DNA of 64,000 bases from Zygaena filipendulae (GCA_907165275.2 OU015652.1:5533001-5597000), one strand, 5' to 3'. Counted from the stretch's first letter, positions 45,641 to 58,920 are shown. Notes: generated from the sequence alone by a model not told the origin. A program made the numbers and translations.

Positions 45641-47052
45641 ATAAGGTATGTAATGATATAAGTATATAAGTGGAATCCCGAAACTGATAAGTACAAATGA
45701 AAGGAACCGCAAGGGGAAATAGCCATAGTTTAAGATAAACCACGTGAATTTCAATCACCTACTAAATAAAAACCGGAAGTGACTCGTCTTTATACTATTT
45801 AATTTATTTCACACTAAAGAATATTTGAAGAGGAACCTTAATAAACCAATTACGGTTCATTACCTAATGCAGGCCGGAAGAAAAACATTACTCGCTCATC
45901 ATTACCACGACCGCAAACTCCCCTTTGTGTAAAATGTTGTGTTTCACGTGTATGTTAAAAAAAGGCGAAAGTGAACGCTGTGTTAACGGCTTTATCGCGA
46001 AGGGTGTAAGGGCGCCAGTATATATTTTTTTTAAACATGGCGCGAATGGAAACGCTGTGCTATTTGCGGCGATATGATGAATGGCCGCGGTCATTTCCCG
46101 CCCGCTGGCCTCCATTACGCTTGTCACAGCATATGGCTGATTTGTCTCCACACGGGAAAAGGGGCTAAAAGTTATTGTTTGTTTTGTTACTAAGTACCAG
46201 CGAGCTACGCGTATGTTATGGAAAGGTAGCGCTGAAATTGAAAATCTCTGCGTTTACCTCTCGTATTAAGAACATGGATCTGTTATTATTGACAGCACCA
46301 TTAGTGTAGTGGTTATTGAACGTGACTAGAGATGCTAAGCCAGGTGTCGCAGGTTCGATCCACGCACCAGCAGGGTGGACATATGAATGATACACATTTG
46401 TGTTTTTTTCTAAATGTTTATTATGTAAGTAGTACCTATCATATTGTCTGGTAAGCAAAAGGTTTGCTTAGGCCTTAGTTTGGGACCAGATAGCACTGTG
46501 TGATAATGTCCGATGATTTTATTATCATAAAATTCCTAAATTATTGTTATCTGGCTCGATCACAAAACTATAAACATATTTTGTAATGTATATTATTGTA
46601 TATGTAAAACTTATTTCCATGTAGGTAACTCGTAGTCGAATAATCCATAATATGGATGTGCATGATAATAAGTTTTATCGTAAATGGGATGTGATAAGAG
46701 TACCTAAAAGTAAAAGCGCTGAAACATTTTCGTTTGTGTTACGAACAAAGGGAGCAACGTACAATGAAGTTGGAAGTGGAATGTAATAAAAGTCACATTA
46801 AGTCAAGAGCAAAGACCTTCGCTACGCGTCTCCAAGACGAATGGATTGAATTTGTCTGCGCCGTGAACATGCTCACCGAGTGCCTTTGAGGTGTAGACAA
46901 AGTGTATAAAACGCTTCCGTACATTATATAAAGTACTTTATATTATGTATAGTTAATTTATCTGTACTACCTATACCTACTAATGTTATAAAGAAAAAAG
47001 ATTAGATCTCTTGTGTTTGTGTGTTTATTCTTGTCTGTTTATTTATAATGGA
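45641..47052. other. Non-coding DNA with candidate regulatory segment 45860-46150
   Basis: 45860-46150 is GC-balanced and non-repetitive, with TTTTAAACATGGCGCG and a CCTCCATTACGC homeodomain-like site. The minus frame at 45888-46151 (87 codons) lacks domain features. A SINE piece is listed separately. Confidence 0.35.
46291..46400 (+). repeat. tRNA-derived SINE head
   Basis: A box TTAGTGTAGTGGTTA at 46301-46315 and B box AGGTTCGATCC at 46351-46361, with tRNA-like spacing. The acceptor stem does not pair and the sequence continues beyond the CCA position, so it reads as a SINE rather than a tRNA gene. Confidence 0.5.
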
Positions 47053-47305
47053 CTAGCTGTCCCGCGCGGTTACACCTGTGATAATTTCGGAGATCCCGCG
47101 GGATTGTACCATAAAAACTTTGCAACCCCTTTTCACCACCTTAGGGGTTGAATTTTCAAAAATCCTTTCTAATCGGATGGCTACGTCATACAAAAAACAC
47201 ACCCTCCAAGTTTCAGGTCTCTACGATCAGTGGTTTAGGCTGTGCGTTGATCCATCAGTCACTCAGGACAAAGCATTTTATATAAATTAATAGATATAGA
47301 TAGAT
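47053..47305 (-). mobile_element. Helitron-like copy of a second subfamily
   Basis: CTAGCTGTCCCGCGCGGTTA end. The interior CCTTTTCACCACCTTAGGGG and AATTTTCAAAAATCCTTTCT mark a subfamily seen only here in the window. The 70-codon plus frame across it is an artefact. Confidence 0.55.
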
Positions 47306-47310
47306 ATATA

Positions 47311-47432
47311 GATCGATTTTAAAAATTCTTTTACACATAGGAAGCTAGTGTTTCTGAGTGACATAAGGTACTTTTTATCCCGGAATTCCCACAGAAACTC
47401 CGAAATTAACGCGAGTGAAACCGTGGAGGATG
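47311..47432 (+). mobile_element. Helitron-like copy, abutting the inverted one
   Basis: CATAGGAAGCTAGTGTTTCTGAGTGACATAAGG middle as in the copies at 12905 and 19695. Ends CGCGAGTGAAACCGTGG without CTAG. Tail-to-tail with the previous element. Confidence 0.5.
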
Positions 47433-48183
47433 GTCAAGGAGGATCTGGTGTTTTGAAAATTTAGTATAAAACGAACTTGTGTTGCTAATTAAAGGAAATA
47501 AGATATTTAATGTATTTGTATTACATACCTAAGTACCTCACTTTATGTTCATGAATACACGAGTAGGGTAGGTATATGGACCTGTATTTTCCTATTTATC
47601 TAGGGACCGACTTTAATAACTAACCTATTACGTGTACACAATTAATATTCCTCAGAAGCTTATTTCAGGTGTTATTCGATCAAAAATTTAAAAGCAACTT
47701 TCGGTCAGAAATTAAATTTTCCAATATTCACCGATGGATAATTTACATCACTCAAGTATTCCATGCCAGACGGATTTAAAGACATTTTAGCCTATAATCA
47801 ACTAGAATAATTTCAACCGAACAAATGGGGCAAAGGACATAATTATACGGCCGGTGGATTTAATTAAAACCAATAGTTAACAATAAGGTGTTCACTTTCA
47901 CGCGTCCGAAGAGAGCGCTAGAAATCTTAGAAAATTTTAACTGTGTTATTTTACGTTGTAATTATATTTACTTAATAGTTATTACTGTACAGAAACACGT
48001 ATTTAGAATAATTGTCGCGTCATATTTTCGAAAGTAAGGAGTAAGTAATATTATCATTTTTTTTATTCACGGGCGACAAAAGTTTTACGTCATAGGTAGT
48101 CTACGTTTCTAACTACGGATTTTATTCCTTGTTTCTAACTTAGCCCATTAAAAATATATTTCTAAGTATTACTAGTTAGGTAC
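47433..48183. other. AT-rich non-coding DNA
   Basis: A short GC-balanced stretch at 47815-47865 (ACATAATTATACGGCCGGTG). No gene supported. Confidence 0.4.
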
Positions 48184-48570
48184 CATGATCTGATTCATTC
48201 ATCCATATCAGTCAAAAGACGTCCACTGCTGAACATAGGGGAGGCCTATGGCCAAGGATCGCCACAACGACAGGTCCTGCGCTTCCTGCATCCAATGGCG
48301 TCCGGCAACCTTTGCCAAGTCATCGGTCTACCTTGTAGCAGGCCTACCTACGCCGCGTCTTCCGGTTCGTGGTCACCACTCAAGAACTTTCTTGCTCCAT
48401 CTCTCATCAGCTCTTCGAGTGATGTGCCCTGCCCATTGCCATTTGAGGTTTGCTATTCTTCTTGCTATGTCGGTAACTTTGGTTCGTCTGCAGATTTCCT
48501 CATTTCGATCTCTCAGTGAAACTCCGAGCATAGCCCTCTCCCTTTGGGTGACCTTGACTATATGATCTCA
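48184..48570 (-). mobile_element. 5'-truncated RTE-like LINE, C-terminal fragment with stops
   Basis: The minus strand reads RERAMLGVSLRDRNEEICRR, KWQWAGHITRRADERW, KKVLEW(stop)PRTGRRGVGRPA, then TDDLAKVAGRHWMQEAQDLS and YVQQWTSFD before a stop at 48208-48210. This is the conserved C-terminus of endonuclease/reverse transcriptase LINEs common in insects. Two in-frame stops show it is dead. The plus-strand frames at 48248-48565 are its shadow. Confidence 0.85.
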
Positions 48571-51500
48571 TTAGAGGTTAAATATTATCATTTTTATCCA
48601 AAGTTATATTTTTATTTATACTGAGGTGGATGTACCTAAATTACTGTGGTGATAGCTTCTGCAATAAAACAAGAAGCATAGCTCATAGTAAAATAAATTT
48701 ATAAAAATAAATACAATAATAAAATTAGGCAAATTACATGCAGCAGGCACAGTTAACTCTTACGCAACATTTTTTTTTTCTGTTTTCATAAATCATCTAC
48801 ACACGTGTTTCCACGATAAATCATCACAACATTGGGTGTAATTAAATGTGTACAGCGGAATTCTACAGGTAACATTTAGAAATGTTGAGTGTATAATTAA
48901 TTTTTGTATAATTTCTTTGATGAATCATCGAGGATTAAAACTGAGGCATTGCCTGAGGATTTTCGTGATGCTGTGATGGTGTCTTACCACCTTTTGTTAC
49001 AAAAGATTCACATATAACTTTTTATCTATAGAATGCAATTTTAATTACCATAATTCTACTCGACTTGCTTGCCAAAAAATGCCGTATTAGATAACACCTC
49101 GACCTGGTAGGTTAGGTTTTAAGTAACTGTCACTACAACAAATTTGGATACAACGACACGTTTTCTGTTCTCGGCTTTATATAAAGCTCCGGCTGTTCGT
49201 AAACGAGCGATGAATAATATATATTATGCTGACGATAATAACATATTTGCACATACCTATACTATAGGTATAGTTTAGTTTATCAGCTTTTCCTTTGAGT
49301 GAATGTGTCAAATCAACTTAATTTATTATTAGCTGTTGCCGAGTGTTAACCGCGGCTCTGATCACGTGGTACTTGAACTTGAACTGGCTCCACTTTATCC
49401 ATGGTACCTCTATGATATCTTTCAATAGGATCCAGCATTCTTGTAAACAAAAATGTCTTGTGACTAACATACATAAACACCGGATTGTGTATGTTCCCCG
49501 ATAGTGATGTGATCACCTCTTTGTAGTCGTAAAGTTAATTGTTGAGATCACTAAGATCTAAGGTAAATTTCTACTCTAATATTTTTATTATTATGTCAAA
49601 CAGAGAATGTCAGAATCTATTCAGAACGATACTGCTTTTTATATATATTTTCTTTCAACTACGTAGTAGTTATCATTAATCACTACAAAACCGAGCACAA
49701 ATGACGTATTTTCTGCTTAGAACCAAAACAGTGCAGAAATGTTATATGAAATCTCATTAATGCACAGTTTTTCATGAATACTACTGTTTTTTTAGATATA
49801 AAATTTCCATAGAGGTTTGATGTCTCCCATGAAGCTTAATATAAAATGTATGCATTAGATCGATCAAAAAGATACTGGCTGAAAAGTAAGTTCGGCTGAA
49901 TAAAACCGACTGGGTGAAAATAATTATTCCTGCTCCATAAACGATGCCTATCTATGTTTTAAGTTAGTATCTAAGCAAGGCCACTACGAAAACCCCATTC
50001 AATTCTGTTCAATGGCTTTTGCGTGATGCACGTATATACAAACATAAAGATAGACAAATGACGGATAGAAAGATAGATATTCTAAAATTTGAGACTGTGA
50101 ATTTTACTATAGTTATAGCATTTAAAATTTATATTTTAAATAGTTAAATTGTAACCGGAGTTTAGCCGATACGTAGTCATCATGGAATCTAATTTTACTC
50201 TATATTTAAATTAATTCCTCGTATATAGGTATATTTACAAAAGTAATTTTTTTTTTAGAACAGACTGATTATTTAATTTGTTGAATTGTTATGAGGAGAA
50301 CATGTGGAAACGAAAAAAAGGTTTCTTTTGAGGTTTTTGGAAATGGTAGTTCAATATCTATATAACTACTAGTATATCATATTAATGTACTTATATAGCT
50401 ATTTAAATATCGAAATTAATAATTTATTAGTCTGAATTATTGAATTTATTCAATATACATATATGACTAAAAAGCATAAATCAGAACTACAATACTTAGT
50501 AGTACAGGCATATAAAAAATACTTAAGTCTTTTCTCACGTTTTGCCGTCTTTAAATAAAAAATGAAATAATTAATTTTAATAACTACATAATTGAATAAG
50601 TGATGTAATATTATATGAACTATGTAATAATGCGATCAATTTGAATTTATGTGCTTTATTTGAATAATAAATTCAAATTTTGCAATATCGTTTTACCTAG
50701 AGGCGTATAGCGGCTCTGGATTCTTGAGCGTTATCTGGCCGAAGGATCTACCCACATCACAATTTGTAGCAGCAAATTGCGCCAATCTACTGTTATTCTA
50801 GAATATAGAATTCCAGACAATATCTGTCACATAAACTGTAGGTAATATAAAACACAAAAATAATTTTGTTATACACCTAGGTATACATAGATGATGTTGT
50901 AAAAACTTAGTACTTAATAGCTAGGACATTGACACAGTGCTACGTCCCAACCATATAGGCACCAGGCTTGTACTATGGGCACCAGGCAACTATATAGGTA
51001 CTAATGTAGGTATCATTCACTTTTGTTATAAATACATCATTAATTGATACATACACAGGTATCCAAACACATTTTTTGGTGTTCGATGTGGACCAAACAC
51101 CAAAAAAGGCTTCATCACACAATTGTTTACCCTGGTGCATGACCCTGGTGTGAGGTTTGTACCCAGGACCCAGGAGGCACAGCAGTATCAGATGTATATA
51201 CCAATTATATCTAGGTATTTTACTTTAGACTAATATAATTAAGAATAGTTAATAACATTTCATAAACGGCAAATTATGAGTAGACGTCCCAGAATCTCTC
51301 AACGGTATTGCTATTATAATATTATGTTAATACCTACCTGTTAATTTTTATACCTATACCTACCTACTTACCGACAGTAAAACACATTGGAGGCTAAAGT
51401 CACTTCTTTTAATGATTTGCGCACGAGAGTCATTTTAATGAAGGCATTTTAGTTAGTATGTGGTCGTGAGATCTATCGCTAAATTGCAAATTTATGTTAA

Positions 51501-51915
51501 TTAATAGGTAAAAATCCTTTATTTACTGCCTGAGTTCATATAAATTGTATTATTTTAACGATCTTGTTTTTCAGACACTTGTATTTTACCTATAACCTTC
51601 GTGAACCAGTCACGATTTATTCAAATTCGTTCCCCAACAATCTTGACATAGTTCACGCGCCGACCAGACATTATGGTAACATAATTTTTTATCCGTATAA
51701 AATATTCTTATTACTATACGATAATGCTTAATTCTTGACATATTTTGTATAATGCAAGCCTAAGGCGAGCCGGCCGGCCGACACTATGTCTAATAAATTT
51801 ATGGACGTACATTTTCATGTTGATCGGCATTCAAAATTATAATCGTCGTGCTCGGGGCGCGGCGCGCGAGTCGAGGCTACGGCGCGCACTTTACGCATAG
51901 CGAGTTCGCGTGAAC
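48571..51915. other. Long AT-rich stretch, ending in a CpG-rich segment (51760-51910)
   Basis: 48571-51750 has no coding frame above 60 codons and no recognised element apart from a TTTTTTGGTGTT inverted repeat at 51072-51107. 51760-51910 is CpG-rich (GGCGCGGCGCGCGAG) and lies directly before the second copy of the duplicated block, as a GC-rich segment also does at copy 1. Confidence 0.4.
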
Positions 51916-52224
51916 CACAGAACAGATCGAAGGGACATCAATTCAGTTTAGTATGGAAACAAATGAAAACCGGATGTGTCGCCGGATTATTTTCGTACCT
52001 ACACAAAACTATTCAACACGCACAAAACATTCATTAACGTAACCAAAAGTATTTAACGCCATTTGGTAACGTTTTTAATTAGTGATTGTTTTCAACATTA
52101 ACAGTTTTGGATGCCGACAAAAGAAGTTTTTGGACAATAAGAGCAATTGCTCTTACTTCCTTTGCAACCGTGGCGCGCCTGCCCCAACTAAATGTCCTCT
52201 CTATTTATTTATTTTCTCTGTGGC
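51916..52224. repeat. Duplicated non-coding block, copy 2
   Basis: Homologous to 42071-42400 across its whole length, roughly 70% identical by eye. Copy 2 lacks the TACCTACCTACCTACT insertion of copy 1 and has GAGCAATTGCTC, a perfect palindrome, at 52141-52152. Confidence 0.6.
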
Positions 52225-52989
52225 GTAAACCGTTCCGAAAGATTGCTATACAAACCATGTGACGTAATTGAGAACTCGCAAACTGGTATGATCTTTTATT
52301 TTTTATAACAAAACATTTTATAATATTAGCGTTAACTTACGAAGGAAAGTTGCCGTTACACTGCACGTTGAGATTTTTTTTTCATTCCACGGAGAGCCAA
52401 CTCTCTTACTTTAAGTTAAGAATATTAAATGCATATAATATGTGATGAAATTTTTATATAGCACTAGAAGTTACAATGTGTATGCAAAATTATGTAATAT
52501 TATGATGATCGGTTGAGTAGTTATTAAGTTGTGAAAGCGAAACAAACAATCTGGGGGCACGGCAGTGCCCCCGCCATGACAAGCCAAGAAAAGCGGGAGC
52601 ACTTATACCTATCTTATAGAGTTATTATTGTCCTAGAGTTTATTATTATTATTATCTTTTCTCAAAGCGCTTCGTCGTTTTTTTAACCCTTATAACTTAA
52701 GTTTCGATTATACCAGATAAACAAAATTCTCAGGATATGTTGTCGATAGCGGACTTATCAAACATATTATAAAGTTTTAATTGCATAGCTCTTATACTTT
52801 AGATAAGATTTCGTCACTGACTCACTGATGATCATCAAAATTCTTAGGGTACTTCTTTATGTCGTAGAAAGTTGAAATTTGGCATGTAAGCTAGTATTAG
52901 TACACAAACAACAAAAAAAATATACAACTTGTAACTTTTATCTCCCATCCACGTAAACTAGGGGATGGAAGTTAGAGAATTCCGCAATT
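52225..52989. other. Non-coding DNA with a GC hairpin
   Basis: GGGGGCACGGCAGTGCCCCC near 52553-52572 is a strong short hairpin next to a Helitron-like fragment (52460-52550, GATGATCGGTTGAGTAGTTA). No gene supported. Confidence 0.4.
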
Positions 52990-53384
52990 ATGACTTAAAG
53001 AAAGAAATGAAATGTATTGCATTGTATTGTTTATTCCTAAATTCATTATTTACATGTCAAATTAAATTATTAAATTGATTGGAATATAACATTAGAGTTA
53101 GCTATATGTGAGCATATAGATTAACTTATAATTAGACCTGCAGCCATATTTTATATTTGACTATTTGTGTTGCCAAGACTTGGAAGAGCAGGCCGCTCAG
53201 AATCGAGAAACTCTTCGATACTATAAAATGCGTGGTCAAGAAGCATTTTTTTTAATTTAGGTTTTAATTTAATAATGTCAAGAGTTTTTATCTCACTGGG
53301 TATCCTGTTAAAGATCGTGACCGCCATCACCTGCAAGGATTTAGCAAATCCCGTCAAAAACATTTTCATGTAAAATGATGCCAC
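52990..53384 (-). mobile_element. 5'-truncated LINE 3' end
   Basis: Minus frame 53384-53151 (77 codons) contains VTIFNRIPSEIKTLDIIKLK and LKKMLLDHAFYSIEEFLDSE, the far C-terminus of jockey-type LINE polyproteins. A 3' UTR with AATAAACAATACAATGCAAT follows. The first codons come from the neighbouring inverted repeat. Confidence 0.6.
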
Positions 53385-53752
53385 GACGAGTCCACTGTCA
53401 AAAAGTTATCAGATCTCATGTAGAGCCAAGCTTATAACTCTACACACCCTAACTCTGCAAGTCTTAACTTCTCAAACTCTATACTTTAGTCAGAATATGT
53501 GACTTGGCCGTTTCGTTATTGCCTTTACCTTTGTATAACAGAAGAGTAATTAACAGTGGATAAATTTTTCACCTTACGCTCATGTGAATGGAGCGAAATG
53601 GCTAAGCCACATGTTCTGAATAAGGTGTAGAGTTTGAAAAGTTAGGCCTCGTAGAGTTAGGGTGTGTAGATTTATAGGCTTGGCTCTACATGAGATCTGA
53701 TAACTTTTTGACAGTGCCCGTTATATGGACTCGTCTTGGCATCGTTTAAAAT
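53370..53752. mobile_element. Foldback element with CACTGTCAAAAAG ends
   Basis: Arms 53393-53470 and 53630-53716 are near-perfect complements (CACTGTCAAAAAGTTATCAG, TCATGTAGAGCCAAGC, CTACACACCCTAACTCT). Weaker pairing continues inward (AACTTCTCAAACTCTA) and outward over GATGCCACGACGAGTCC. Confidence 0.65.
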
Positions 53753-55079
53753 GAATTTTTTTTGGTGGGATAAAACTTACATTTATATATTATATAAAAT
53801 GAAAGGAAGGTTATTGAAGTAAAACTTTTTTGGGCACGATGTGAGTAAATGTCCAGGTCAAAGCAACGTCAAATTAAAAATTACGTTTTTCGGACTTCTT
53901 CGGCCGCCATTATTACGAGCGTTTATGAAAAATATGCCATACTGTTTTCTAGCAGTATAAAACAATATAGGTATTTGAGATAAGGGGGAATCAGGGAAGC
54001 GAACGGCGAGAATATCCAAGTAAAGGTTTAAGTGCGGAAACCTAGTGTTTGGGGTTAATGACGCGCAAATATCGAAGCCGATGCGCAGGGTGCGACAATT
54101 CTCGTGTTTGCTGTCTGTAGTCTGCAGTTGGAGTTATTTATTTTCTAACAGCGAGCTACAAAAATCTCGTGTCTCAACCGCCCTGATTGGAGCGATTGCT
54201 AATAATTGCAAAAACCAAAAAACATACATATAGCAGAACACAGAACTTCCTCCTTTTTGGAAGTCGTTTAAAAATATGACCGTAACCTCACGTGAGGTAA
54301 AGCGGCAGAAGATTGTATATTGCGCGAAATAACAACGTCGTAAGCACCAAACAAAACTTGCTACGTTTTTAACTGAATAACTAGTTTACACATTAAAAAG
54401 AAAACCAACATCTGTAGGTATAAAAAATCAAGATGTATATTTTTTTACGTACCTACCTATATCTATAGACAACTTGAATAAAACCTAAATTACGCCAAAA
54501 CTGCAGTATAGGTAAGTTCAATCGAGCGTAAATAAAATACTTATCTACTGTAGCTATTTAAGATTTAAAATATAGCTAAAATAACTTAAATACTATAAAA
54601 AATGAGATATTGTCATCGTTGACATATTTTATGAAAAGAAATGAACTTAAGTAGGTAACTAAGTCACGTGCACGCATCGCCACAGGGACATACTCAGCGC
54701 ATTCAGAAAAGCAAAAAGCAAACGGCTGTTTTATGGAAATAAAGCCATTTATCCAGAAAAAGTCTAACGACAAAGCTGCTTGTTCCGGAAATGATACACT
54801 CAGCGCACATGTAGATTTATCACCCTTCGCATTAAATTATTGCAACATAAAAAATATCTTACAAACAAACTGTAACTACGACAATATTGATCGTAGAAGC
54901 AATCTAAAGAAGTAAAAGTACAATTCATGCCTTTACTGATTTCATATTACAACTGAATAACGAAGCCTTTCGACACTAGAAACCAGCTCTTCTTGTTAAA
55001 ATTATTCATGATGAGAATAAAATATGCGGGTGTCCAAATCAATCTATTTTATAAGTAATTAAGTATATAAAATAGAATA
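53753..55079. other. AT-rich non-coding DNA
   Basis: Holds a small CCTCCTTTTTGGAAGTCG repeat at 54247-54266. Plus frames of 60-62 codons at 54045 and 54733 show no domain. Confidence 0.35.
54241..54274 (+). repeat. CTCCTTTTTGGAAGTCG repeat fragment
   Basis: Shares CCTCCTTTTTGG and AAGTCG with 56606-56648. A motif I associate with a common lepidopteran interspersed repeat. Confidence 0.45.
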
Positions 55080-55300
55080 AAACTAATGGGTCTGTCTGTT
55101 TGTCAGCGCATGCATCACACAGGAAATTTAAAGAATTGGATGGATTTGAAAATCTTAGGAACCTTAGGCACCTATTTGTGTGATAAGTATAGCTTATGTC
55201 CCGGGTAAACGTTTTAAGATACTTTTATCTTGATACAAATTACAATAGTTCGCTAGGGAAATTCGAGATTCGCACCACTGAAATCGCAGGCAACAGCTTA
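55080..55300 (+). mobile_element. Degenerate Helitron-like copy
   Basis: TAATGGGTCTGTCTGTTTGT near the left, TTATGTCCCGGGTAAACG in the middle and GAAATCGCAGGCAACAGCTT at the right. Confidence 0.35.
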
Positions 55301-57720
55301 TACCTATAGTTACCTACCATATATTGTCATTTGCTTTTTGGTTCTTAGAAATTATTTAGTGCTAAAATATAGTATCAACAGATTAACACGTTGCTTCGAA
55401 TGTCAAGACATAATTATACCTACCAATAATAATGATCTCGTGAAAATTATTAGAGTCTCAAATACAAAGAGGACGAAAGTTTATTTTTACTGCTACGAGT
55501 ATAATAATAATTATAGTTACAGTGTATTACTGTTTTATAGTGCTACAATTTTCATATAATTATATTTTATTATTATTTATTGAAATCAGACAGAATGAAA
55601 ACAAATGTATATAAAAAATTAATATGTTTTTCTTTCTTTAAAAAATAACTAGGACTGATACAAAAGAGACTTCTTAAAGATCTATTTAATCCTGTAAACC
55701 GTTATAGTAGTAGCTACTGTTGAGAATCGTGACGGACAGTTCAACTCTGCCTGACATTTAGCTTGTGTCAATGCAGCCTGCAGTGGCAAGCGCACGCTCT
55801 ATACTCAATGCGTATGCTATTAATGTAGAATAACTATAATTTAGGCGACGCCGGCGTTTGGTGTCTTTAACCGTCAAGCCATTGGAAAAGCGACGGAAGC
55901 CTGTCACAGGCGCAATTACCGTGCCGAGAATCGGCATTAGTTCGTCGAGCTGAACTATTTATGTAAAATAAGAGCAACCACACGTACGGGGAAACGGCGA
56001 TTGCACGCATCTCTCATTAAGCACTTTAGAGCAATTTGAGGGGAGAAGAAAAAGTCTTTTGAGACGCGGCAAGCATCGCGTGGTCAATTAAAATGGTGCA
56101 CGGCTGCCGGGCGGCGGGTCGGTGTCGGAGCTGGCTGCCTGTGCCACTCGCACGGCCAACGGTAGTTCAACGTCACATAGGAAACGGAAAATAACATTCT
56201 AATTAGCATTTCTCAATTGCTTGTATCCTCTCTTGCATAATTACTTAGCTGGCAAATAGTTAAGATAACTATACTACAACAACCACGCTATAAGTACGTA
56301 TGTACAATACATACCAACATACCTATTGTAGCTAGGTTTTTAACTCTCTACTCTTTGTAACTCGTGGTCCAATTGGTCCATGGTCGTGGGCTTGATTTGC
56401 ATATAGAGTTCCTCAAGACTTTTACATATACTCCTATACGTTTGTTTTTATATGCGTTCCAATATTCCATCCATCCAATTATAATGAAACTTTGAACTTT
56501 GTGCGTGTGCTCGCGAACTTTTCTGAGTTCTGACAAAAAAAAAACCTCAGTAAAAAAAAGCATTGCAACGCGATGGTTCGTGTTACTAAAAAAAAAACAT
56601 GCGCTTCGAATTGAGAACCTCCTCCTTTTTGGGAAGTCGGCTGAAAATTGGTCCTAACTATGCGCTTCTTACTTAATACACTAGCTATAGGTTAGTTTAT
56701 AAAAACCGTTTCGGGTCACTTCCGATTGTCTTGTCTAATATTTATATCCGATTATACCATAGGTATCACTGCAGTTACCTATCTTTACTATCGTAAATTA
56801 CACTCCGAATGTTGCATATGTAAATAAATATGACTTAGTACAGATATAAATCAACTAACGTTGTCGACGGATGTCGGTGTTTAGATAAACCTACAAAGGT
56901 ATTTTAACACCTTTATAAAGATTAGCAAGTAGAAACACTTAAATAAAAAAATTAGTTAAATAAAAAAATACAGTCTTTTGCATCGCATTAGTTGAATAAG
57001 GAACAAGTGTATCTTATGTCTATGGTACAGTAATTCAATGAACTAAATAAGTTGAGTCATCGTGGTGGCATCAGTCATTAATAAACAAATATTCGTGCGG
57101 TGGTCCATTAGGTACAACTGAAACGTAGCAAGGCAGCAGGTTGCAGCGTGACTTGTAATAGCTTGTATGGCTATAGGTATAGGCAGGTACTGCTAGCAAA
57201 AAAAATATTCTCCTACTTAATGAACCGAAGTCACCTAGAAATTATACAATAGAAGTGTTTATTTAACCATTTACAGAATTATATCCACTTTTAAGACATT
57301 CTCATGTTTTACAAACATTTTTTGTTGACCATAAAAATAGTTATGGAAATTCAACATGTGCCCACGCAGACCGCAGTACGACCAAACTCGTGATCAAGTC
57401 TACAAGAACAAGTTTTATGCTTGTTTAAAAAAAAAGAAAATATCACGTTACACAATCTGCTTACTCAACAATGTTCAGAAAAGTTGATGATCTTATTTAT
57501 AGTGAAAAGTTTTCTTTAATAATAATAATTAATACTTGTCAAAAAAGTTAAGTTTAATTTACGAATTAAGTAAGCACTCCCTCTTGCTTATGATCTTATA
57601 GCGTTGTTTGGTAATATAAGACATATATTATTTACGAAAAAGATTATTTAGATCTATTGTTCCTTTAGTTTCCAGAGTAAATTAAGGATCAATCAGAATT
57701 TGTGGTAAGAACAAATTGAA
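55301..57720. other. Non-coding DNA with candidate regulatory segment 55840-56170
   Basis: 55840-56170 is non-repetitive and GC-rich, with GCACGCATCTCTCATTAAGC and GTGGTCAATTAAAATGGTGC; an enhancer candidate on composition only. The rest is AT-rich. Small frames at 55338-55559 and 56348-56563 are unsupported. Confidence 0.35.
56606..56648 (+). repeat. CTCCTTTTTGGGAAGTCGG repeat fragment
   Basis: GAATTGAGAACCTCCTCCTT then TTTGGGAAGTCGGCTGAAAA, the better preserved of the two copies in the window. Confidence 0.5.
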
Positions 57721-58920
57721 GCGAGTCCAACCTGCCGTCGGACACCGCTTACAATCCATCCCAAACTCGATACAACAACCAAAACACTGTTAGTTTTGCC
57801 GCCGAATTATTAATTACATTCCCACAAAAACTCACACACGACGCCGAAACGCATAAATTTCTTCCTTTTTCACCGCACAAAGGAGCCGTGGGCTCTACAA
57901 TAACGTTAAACAGATTAGTCGAGCCCGACACGGCCGTCGCGGTATAATTTTTGGCGCCAGTAGTCCTGCCTCTAGATTAAACTAATATGAAAAGGAAATT
58001 GGGTAGAAAATGGACGAAGGTTCTATGTGTCATTAGGGATTGGTTCCGCCGCTCGTAAGCGTCTCGGCTCTTCCTTTATTTATTTGACTTCACTTAATTG
58101 AATTAACAATTCGGTAGTTTTTTTCATGAGCTGTTAGATATTACATTCGGAACAAATTTAAATGGCCAATATAGGGTAATAACAATAAGTTTAATGTGTA
58201 GAATATTGCTTTATAAACAGAAAATGTTTTACTCTCTTAATTTTTTGGAGTTATAGATGTGTGGAATTTTTTTTCGTTTATTTTTTTATAGGACACTAAT
58301 TTTATACAAAAAAATTTAAGTAGGTGGAAAAAGTCGTGCCTATTCAAATCCTCAATAAATTTAAATGAAGATTGTGTTCAGTGTTTGGGTAAGGATATTT
58401 TATGCTGCGACGGCTGTTGGGTCCACTCGACTCGCGATTGGAGGGCGGTCGCTATGAATAGTAATAGAGGTTAGGTCGGACTCCGGGGACGCAGCCACTC
58501 TCGTGGGCGAGAGGTAATGCGCTGCTTATGGTGCGTGATAAATTGACAATACTCAGGGGGCCCTGCTTCACTGACAAACCATTTTATAGTCTCGCCAACT
58601 TTGCCCGTGAAATACCCCAGCTTTCAAATTCGCAAGACAACGAGAGTTTTATTCATGACAGTAATTTCGTATTATTTCCTCAATGTTCCATTTTTAGTTA
58701 TAGGAAAATATTTGTTAAGTTCTTATATAAGTTTGAATTTTAGAATGTAATTTCGATTTATTTTCTATACGTCGTAACATTTTCCATTCCTACTGATTGT
58801 AGAGAGGCTTTGTTAATTTTATTACCAGTCAGTGAGTCACTTGTTAAGACATTGAATTATTTATAAAATGCTTATAAGATGTTAGTGTTAAGAGTGTTTA
58901 GAGCTCAGCTGGCCAGCTCA
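57721..58920. other. Non-coding DNA, probable intron 3' of exon A, with GC-balanced 57720-57960
   Basis: 57720-57960 is non-repetitive, with AATTATTAATTACATTCCC homeodomain-like cores. 58395-58520 is GC-rich without splice signals. The 60- and 71-codon frames here have no recognised domain. Confidence 0.35.

Noticed and set aside
46291..46375. Functional tRNA gene
   Set aside because: A and B boxes are present, but the arms do not pair into a cloverleaf and there is no discernible anticodon stem. SINE-like.
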